Source: Naematelia aurantialba (lineage: Eukaryota > Basidiomycota > Tremellomycetes > Tremellales > Naemateliaceae). From it: 64,000 nt of DNA. The stretch spans positions 310,001 through 374,000 of the forward strand of contig JAKFAO010000006.1 in the NCBI GenBank assembly GCA_021527695.1, given 5' to 3'. Position 1 is the first letter of the stretch. Every line of letters starts with the position of its first letter. This document shows, one piece after another, positions 58,938 through 64,000 of this stretch. The notes under the pieces are model-generated. The model saw only the letters and a list, made by a program, of their open reading frames with translations. It was not told the origin of the DNA and searched no databases. The translations under genes and the position numbers were made by a program.

Positions 58938-60677
58938 CTACGCCTCGTTGTGTTTCCTGCCTAGGAACCTCGAGAGGCCGCGGCGGTGCTTGCCTTTCCC
59001 GTCCTCCTCGAGGCGCTTCAACCCCCGGTCCATCTGGCTCAGGAACGCCTCTGGGTCCCCGTGTCCGCTGCGCGCCGAGTACGGCGTGGTCGGGCTGTGC
59101 CCGGCGCTGTCCGAGACGCTCGACGCACACGAGACCGGGTCCCATGGCGGCACGGCTGCGGCCGCGGCTGCTCGTGGCGGGACGCGGAAGGGCAGACTGG
59201 AGTTGCGTGGAGAGACCTCGATGGCGGAGCGTTCGATGACGGAGCGTTCGATGGCGGAGCGTTCGATGACGGAGTGCGTGGCCAAGTGGGTGGCCAGGTG
59301 GGTCTGGGTCTGGTAGGACGCTCGTTCGCGCGGTGACGGCAGTGGAGCGGGGAGCACGTCGGTTGACGCGTTTGAGCCCGGAGGGAGGATCGGCGGATTC
59401 GGATCAAACGTCCGTGTGCGCAGGCGGCGCGAGTGGCCCGGCGGGGTCTGTGGGCGTGGCGAGGCCGCGTTGTCTGGCTGGTCGAGGTCGGGGTCGACGC
59501 CGAGAGAAGGGACGGCCTTGCGGGGGATTCGGCGCCAAGTCGAGTGCGGCTGCGGCGGCGTGACGGGGTTTCGCACCTCGTCGACGAGGTCTACCGCCGC
59601 TTGGCGCAGACTCCTCAGCTGGTCGAGTGTCGACGGGGATGCATAGTCGGACATGCTCTGGCTCGAGACGAGGAATCGGGAAGAAGTGGTCGGTGTCGGC
59701 GGCGGCGGCGGTGGTGGCGGCGGCATCAGCATCGGCGTCGGCGGCGGTGTCTCGATAGCTGATGGTTTGCGCGGGACGGCGAAAGGGTCCGACGCGTCCC
59801 ACGTCGACTGACCGACGCCGCGGGCGTGGTGGTCGGCAAGGTAGCTCCAGACTCTGTCTGGGAGTCTCGCGCTGTCGGAAATCATGACGGGCGAGGGCGT
59901 CTGGGGGTCGTCGTCGAATGAGCTGGCGGGGGACGAGCTGGCGGGGGATGTGCTAGCGGGGAACGTGCTGGTGGGGGATGGAGTAGCTGGCGAAGGGAGG
60001 GGAGAGGGAATCGATGAAGGCGACGCCTGGGCAGTCGCTGGCGAAGGGAGGGGAGAAGGCATCGATGAAGGCGACGCCTGGGCAGTCGCTGGCGAAGGGA
60101 GGGGAGAAGGCATCGATGAAGGAGACGCCTGGGCAGTCGCTGGCGAAGGGAGGGGAGAAGGCATCGATGCATGAGACGCCTGGGACTGGCGATTCAGCCG
60201 CCGGGTGCGTTGCATAGAGGCGCCGAACACATGTACTGCCATCGCCGTCGCCGTCAGCTCCGCACGCGCACATGCACACCCATCCAATAGTCACTCACGT
60301 GGAGGAAGAGGCGGGCTCTGGGCTCGGCGCAGCGGCCTCGCCCAGTTGACAGTGGCCGTTTCGCCAAGCTGCACCGGGCTGCGAGCGGCCTCGTTGTTCC
60401 GCACGCCGCTCGACGAGCTCCCACGCCCAGCGAGGTCGAGGGCCGCTGGCGATCGCTCTGATTCGGCGCTCGGCGCGAACCTCAGCATGCCGTGTTGCCC
60501 CCGCCGCTCGGCGAGCGTACGGCCAGGTCGCGGCATGGCGTCGTATTCGAACGGCGACGCGCCGCTGGATGGCCAGTGGTCCTCGAGAAGGCAGGCGGTG
60601 GGAGAAAAGTAGTCGATCGGGGTCGAGGAGCTCGCGTTGAGCAGCGCCGGCGAGGGCGGGGCAGGTGCCGGCCGCAT
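58938..60677 (-). CDS. Ser/Pro-rich repeat protein of unknown function
   Basis: Two or more exons; about 560 residues. Exon 1 (ATG 60677, MRPAPAPPSPALLN) runs to about 60290 with RRAQSPPLPPR, followed by a short intron with GTGAGT donor. Exon 2 begins near 60230-60190 (acceptor uncertain) and reads to the stop at 58938-58940. It holds a 17-residue repeat (MPSPLPSPATAQASPSS), Pro/Ser/Thr-rich sequence, [35 protein letters not shown] (a probable helix), ERSAIERSVIERSAIE (a six-residue repeat), and a basic, helix-like C-terminus (AFLSQMDRGLKRLEED then HRRGLSRFLGRKHNEA). Predicted disordered; many SP/TP sites suggest kinase targets. The family is not recognised. Two short conserved-looking blocks, the helix and the C-terminus, are the best places to look for homologues. 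Confidence 0.65.
59211..59277 (-). repeat. 18-base repeat coding ERSxIE
   Basis: Four imperfect copies of GATGGCGGAGCGTTC-type sequence (18-base period) inside the Ser/Pro-rich gene, read as IERSAIERSVIERSAIE on the minus strand. Confidence 0.8.
59992..60184 (-). repeat. 51-bp repeat coding a 17-residue Ser/Pro unit
   Basis: Copies begin at 59992, 60043 and 60094, with a partial one at 60145. The unit begins GAAGGGAGGGGAGAAGGCAT and is almost perfectly conserved. Because 51 is a multiple of three, copy-number change keeps the frame of the Ser/Pro-rich protein. Confidence 0.93.
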
Positions 60678-61696
60678 CCTGGCGAGTGAGGCGAACGAGC
60701 AAGGAGAGTTGGCGAGTGAGGCGAACGAGCAAGGAGAGTTGGCGAGTGAGGCGAACGAGCAAGGAGAGCAGAAGAGCGAGCCCAGTGAGGCTCAAGCGAG
60801 CGAGCCAGTGAGCCAAGCGGGTGACCGGTCGTGGAGACGCGAGACGCCCGTTAACGTCACAGTCGCAGCGAGTTGGTGTATGCGCTGTGGATCGCAAGGG
60901 ACGAAGAGAGCCAGCGCCTAGCTGAGCGTTTGACCGCTGGCCGTACACCCCACCGCCGAAGAACCGCTTGGCGTGGATACACTAGATCTCGACTCCAGAG
61001 TGCGCATCCAAGCTATCCATACAGCGCAGATTACGTGCGAGTAGACGTGCGAAGGCTAACAAGTCTAACGTCAGCTTGGGGTGACCGGGATCGTGTCGAC
61101 TTGGGCCAGTAAATTTTATACAGTGATGGCTGGCAATCGGGCCCGTCGTCACCAGTACCGAGACCGCCGTAATGGAGTCATTAGCAATTAGGATGCCGTC
61201 TGGGAAGGAGGACGGCGCAGATTTCGCGTGTCCGAGTCATGGAGGACGCCAACGGCCGCCTCGTCTTCCCCTGTCCCACGGTTCCGCGTAGCGCATGCAC
61301 GTTGGTGCGGGGGGGAAGCGGGCGTGCCATTCCAGAGCACGGGATACGAGCCGGGACGGCCAGCTGGTGCATGCACAGGCTGCACTAAGCAGAGCCAAGA
61401 GCCAGGCAGAGAGCGGGACGATGGTTGTCTCGGATCTCTGCGGATCTGCGGTCCAGCTTGGAATTTTACCAGGATAAATTACCGTATACGGCAATTCTAG
61501 CAGAGCACGGGAACGGCGGGAAGTACCATCGTCCCTGATGGCGAGCACAAACACAGGCAGACATTTGTCGGGGTACCGTGGCGCAGTCGCCAGGGACCGT
61601 CGCACGGAAGCCAGCTTGCAGCACTGGCTGGAGAGAGCCACAGGTGCAACGTTGTGAAACGACGGCATGCCAGCTACTGAAACGACAGCATGCCAA
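60678..61696. other. Intergenic region between two minus-strand genes
   Basis: About 1 kb: promoter of the Ser/Pro-rich gene on the left and 3' end of the transcription factor gene on the right. It holds a 30-bp repeat (60681-60770) immediately before the Ser/Pro-rich ATG, and a 23-bp repeat at the right end. No gene supported. Confidence 0.5.
60681..60770. repeat. 30-bp repeat, 3 copies, upstream of the Ser/Pro-rich gene
   Basis: Copies at 60681, 60711 and 60741, starting GGCGAGTGAGGCGAACGAGC, the first two identical. They start 4 bases before the ATG at 60677 (minus strand), so they lie in the 5' leader. Confidence 0.93.
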
Positions 61697-61722
61697 CTAC
61701 TGAAACGACAACATGCTACTCC
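61655..61722. repeat. 23-bp repeat overlapping the transcription factor's stop
   Basis: Three copies starting TGAAACGAC at 61655, 61678 and 61701. The copy from 61701 encodes the last residues (SSMLSFQ) on the minus strand; the stop TAG is at 61699-61697 and the other two copies lie after it. Confidence 0.85.
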
Positions 61723-64000
61723 AGCCGTCCATGCCCGTGCCATTCTGCGCCTGACCCTGTGCGTTGAGCGGCGCGAACCCGTCCCAGCCCAAATTCATGT
61801 TTGGCGGCGCGAGCTCGCCCCAGATCTCCGTCCTGAGGCGTCAGCTGCGCCTCGCCTGCACACGCACCAGTATCGCTCGACGTCGAGCGAGCTCTGCTGG
61901 CCGTCGAGGGTCGGCCAGCCCGAGGGCGATTCCTGCATCCCTGCTGATCCCGACAACGCCTCGACGGGCGACGGCACGACGCCGACGATGCTTTCCAGGA
62001 TCTGCGCGTAGGCCGTGCCGAGCTGGCGTCAGCGTGCGAGCAGCCGTGGCCTCACCTTGCGCATGGAATGCAGTTGGCGGAACCAGGAGGCCGTGTTGAC
62101 GAGCTTGTTGCGCCAGCCAGCTGCCTCGGGGTGGTTGGGCTCCCAGACGATGGAGAGGAGGAGCGTGAGGGAGGCCTGGAACGCAAAGAAGAGCGTGTAC
62201 CACTCTGATCCCCGTGCGGGGTCGGGCGAGCTGAGCACAAAGCGTGCAATGTCGTCGAGGTTGGCCAGGGCCAGGGTGCGGCACGTGCTGCTGTCAGCGC
62301 TGCTGTTTAATTGCCGACGCACCCAATGGCCTCGCGTACGCTCGCGCTGAGCTCCTTGCGGGGTCGCCCCTCCCAGGCTGCCGCGAGCAGGACTGGGCGG
62401 TACAGGATCGCTCGAAAGTCGCGCGCACGCCACACCTGGACGCTCCGGGCGAGCCTGTCGTTAGCGCAGACGAATATGCATCCTACCTGTATGGGCCGTC
62501 GTGGCACTTTTGCATAAAGTCCGGCAGCGCGTCGATGACCGAGACGATGCGGTCGTCGTAGCGCTTGATCTGCTCGACCGTCGGTGCTGGATGGCCAGAC
62601 AGGATCCGGTCGTGGATGGATGCCGTGATGCGTGCGAGCCTGGCCTGGATGATGAGCGCCGTGTAGAGGGTTGGGTGTGACACCTCGGGCGGGGCGACCA
62701 TCGTAGACACGGTGAGGTGCTGCAGTCAGCTCGGCTCGGCTGCGTGACGGACCCACCTCGTCGTTGCAGTTGATAGGCATTGGCACTGCGCTCTGCCCGA
62801 CACCGCCTATGCCGTGCGGGCGGCCGAAGGTGACGCTGCACCCCGCTTCAAGCGTCACCACGGCCCACCACACCCTGACGCGCATCTCCTTTTCGAGCGG
62901 GGTGCACCGCCAGCTGGTGATGGGCGCGTGGAGGCCGAGCGCGGTGGCCATGCGTGTCGCCCAGCCGAGGCAGAGGTAGCCCGCGTTGGGGCGGTTGGAC
63001 CGCTGGAGGTAGTTGGCCATGATCGCGAGCCCCTGCACGAGGGGCAGCGTGCCCTCTTCCAGTAGATCGCGCGTCAGCGCCTGGCGCGCGACGAGATAGT
63101 AGTTGTAGCCCGGGTCGTCGATGCCGGACGCTGGGAGGTCCAAGGCGCCCATGGCGAAAATCATGTACAGCAAGACGAGCGAGCCGGGTTTAGACGATAT
63201 GGGCAGTGCGCCCACTGCACGGTCAGCCACGCATGGGCCGTGTACGCACTGATTTGCGCCCGCACCGTCGGCTCGTGCACCAGCGGCGTGAGGTGGTCTG
63301 CTGTAAGCGCCACACTGCCGCACTGCCGTACACTGCTACATGAGGGACTCACGAAAGTATCGAAAGTAGCTGTCGACGAGGGGCATGACCTCGGACATGG
63401 GCGGGAGCGCCGGCGTGGGAGTGAGCATGGGCGGGATCGCCGGCTTGGCGTACTCGGTGCTCGCGCTGATACCTTGCGCGAAGCTGAGGATGCCGCGCAG
63501 CTCTGTGCCGCCATTGGCGATCGCCTGGCCGACCGGACTGACGCCGAGGATCTCTTTCGGCCCCAGCCGGCGGATCGCATTGAGAAACGTCGCGCCGCTC
63601 GACAAGCCGAGGTAGCTCACGCCCTGCTCTGAGCTCGCCAGGCTCGCCATGCCGTCCAGGCCGGGATCGTCCGGCGGCTGCCCCAGCGCCCGCGGCGCCG
63701 GCACCTCGTGGTACTCGTACGTTTCGGGGTCGACATCCGGGTGCAGAAGCGGCTTGAGCGCCTCGGCGCCCGCGTGTGGAGAGGCCGGCCGCGACGGAAA
63801 CGGCGTCTGCGTGAGCGACAGGGGCAGACCGCCGCCGCCGCCTGGCCCCCTTGCAGCCCGATGCTGGTCTTTATGGTGCTGCACGTCAGCGCGTCAACGA
63901 CCCGCACGTACATCTGGCACCAGCAGCTGCCGAGCATGCGCCATCACCCCGTCCACCCCCAGCTCTTCAGCCAATCGCGACGCATCCTGCAGTGGAAACT
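61697..64000 (-). CDS. Fungal transcription factor, C-terminal part (cut by window edge)
   Basis: Middle homology region and activation end of a fungal Zn2Cys6-type regulator; the DNA-binding domain would be beyond base 64000, so it is not seen. In minus-strand order: DASRLAEELGVDGVMAHARQ, a Pro/Gly linker, FLNAIRRLGPKEILG, VMPLVDSYFRYFH, HLTPLVHEPTVRAQI, SLVLLYMIFAMGALDLP, YYLVARQALTRDLLEEGTLP, GLAIMANYLQRSNRPNAGY (a typical Fungal_trans segment), LGLHAP, ERRVRVWWAVVTLE-type MRVRVWWAVVTLEAG, TFGRPHGIG, HPTLYTALIIQARLA, FRAILYRPVLLAA, and the end WTEIWGELAPPNMNLGWDGF to WSSMLSFQ. The last exon is reached by a 35-nt intron (GTGCGT donor, GCTGAC branch, CTCAG acceptor); without it the frame is unnatural. 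Seven of eight introns are 32-37 nt. Confidence 0.83.

Noticed and set aside
59992..60184. Evenly spaced repeats that might suggest a CRISPR array
   Set aside because: Units are contiguous with no unique spacers, are in a coding frame, and the genome is eukaryotic.

Overview
The window is nuclear DNA from a filamentous or yeast-like basidiomycete fungus. A GC-rich member of the Tremellomycetes is the best guess, but that placement is an inference from general family resemblance. Eukaryotic signs are clear: almost every gene is split by several short GT-AG introns with a CTGAC/CTAAC-type branch site just before the acceptor, gene spacing is small (about 0.25-1 kb), strands alternate freely, and the proteins are eukaryotic (COG2, GINS Psf1, Rab1, HYPK, QCR10). 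No CRISPR array, rRNA, convincing tRNA or transposon was seen.

Left part (1-16.7 kb): BRO1 (ESCRT, minus) sits head to head with a HYPK-like NatA cofactor (plus). LSC1 (succinyl-CoA ligase alpha, minus) is head to head with PSF1 (GINS, plus). A wax-synthase-like MBOAT (minus) is head to head with a heavily N-glycosylated secreted protein (plus). A DNAJC9-like J-protein (minus) is head to head with a membrane-anchored ER cyclophilin carrying a long Asp tract (plus).

Middle part (16.7-43 kb): COG2, a newly recognised 56-residue single-span membrane protein (minus), QCR10, YPT1/Rab1, a Gly-Xaa carboxypeptidase, a seven-helix DUF6534-type membrane protein (minus), an intronless His/Gly/Pro/Asn-Asp-rich disordered protein, a sugar transporter (minus), a mitochondrial-looking Gfo/Idh/MocA oxidoreductase, an SDR enzyme and a ferric reductase (minus).

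Right part (43-64 kb): alpha-mannosidase AMS1, a DHA1-type MFS exporter with a long disordered N-terminus, a CorA/Mnr2 magnesium transporter, a small-molecule O-methyltransferase, a Ser/Pro-rich repeat protein (minus), and a fungal transcription factor (minus) whose DNA-binding N-terminus runs off the right edge.

The genes do not form an obvious biosynthetic cluster. Themes are housekeeping membrane traffic (BRO1, COG2, YPT1, AMS1), mitochondrial energy metabolism (LSC1, QCR10) and transport (sugar, Mg, metal, drug). The window is rich in tandem repeats, many of them inside introns (LSC1, carboxypeptidase, AMS1) or coding disordered tails. The most unusual things are the membrane-anchored poly-Asp cyclophilin, the His/Gly/ND-rich protein with a CxC...CxxC island, the 56-residue microprotein, and a transcription factor gene in which nearly all introns are only 32-37 nt long. 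Splice sites were read by eye. Where summed exon lengths divided exactly by three (BRO1, HYPK-like, QCR10, secreted protein, microprotein) the models are strong.
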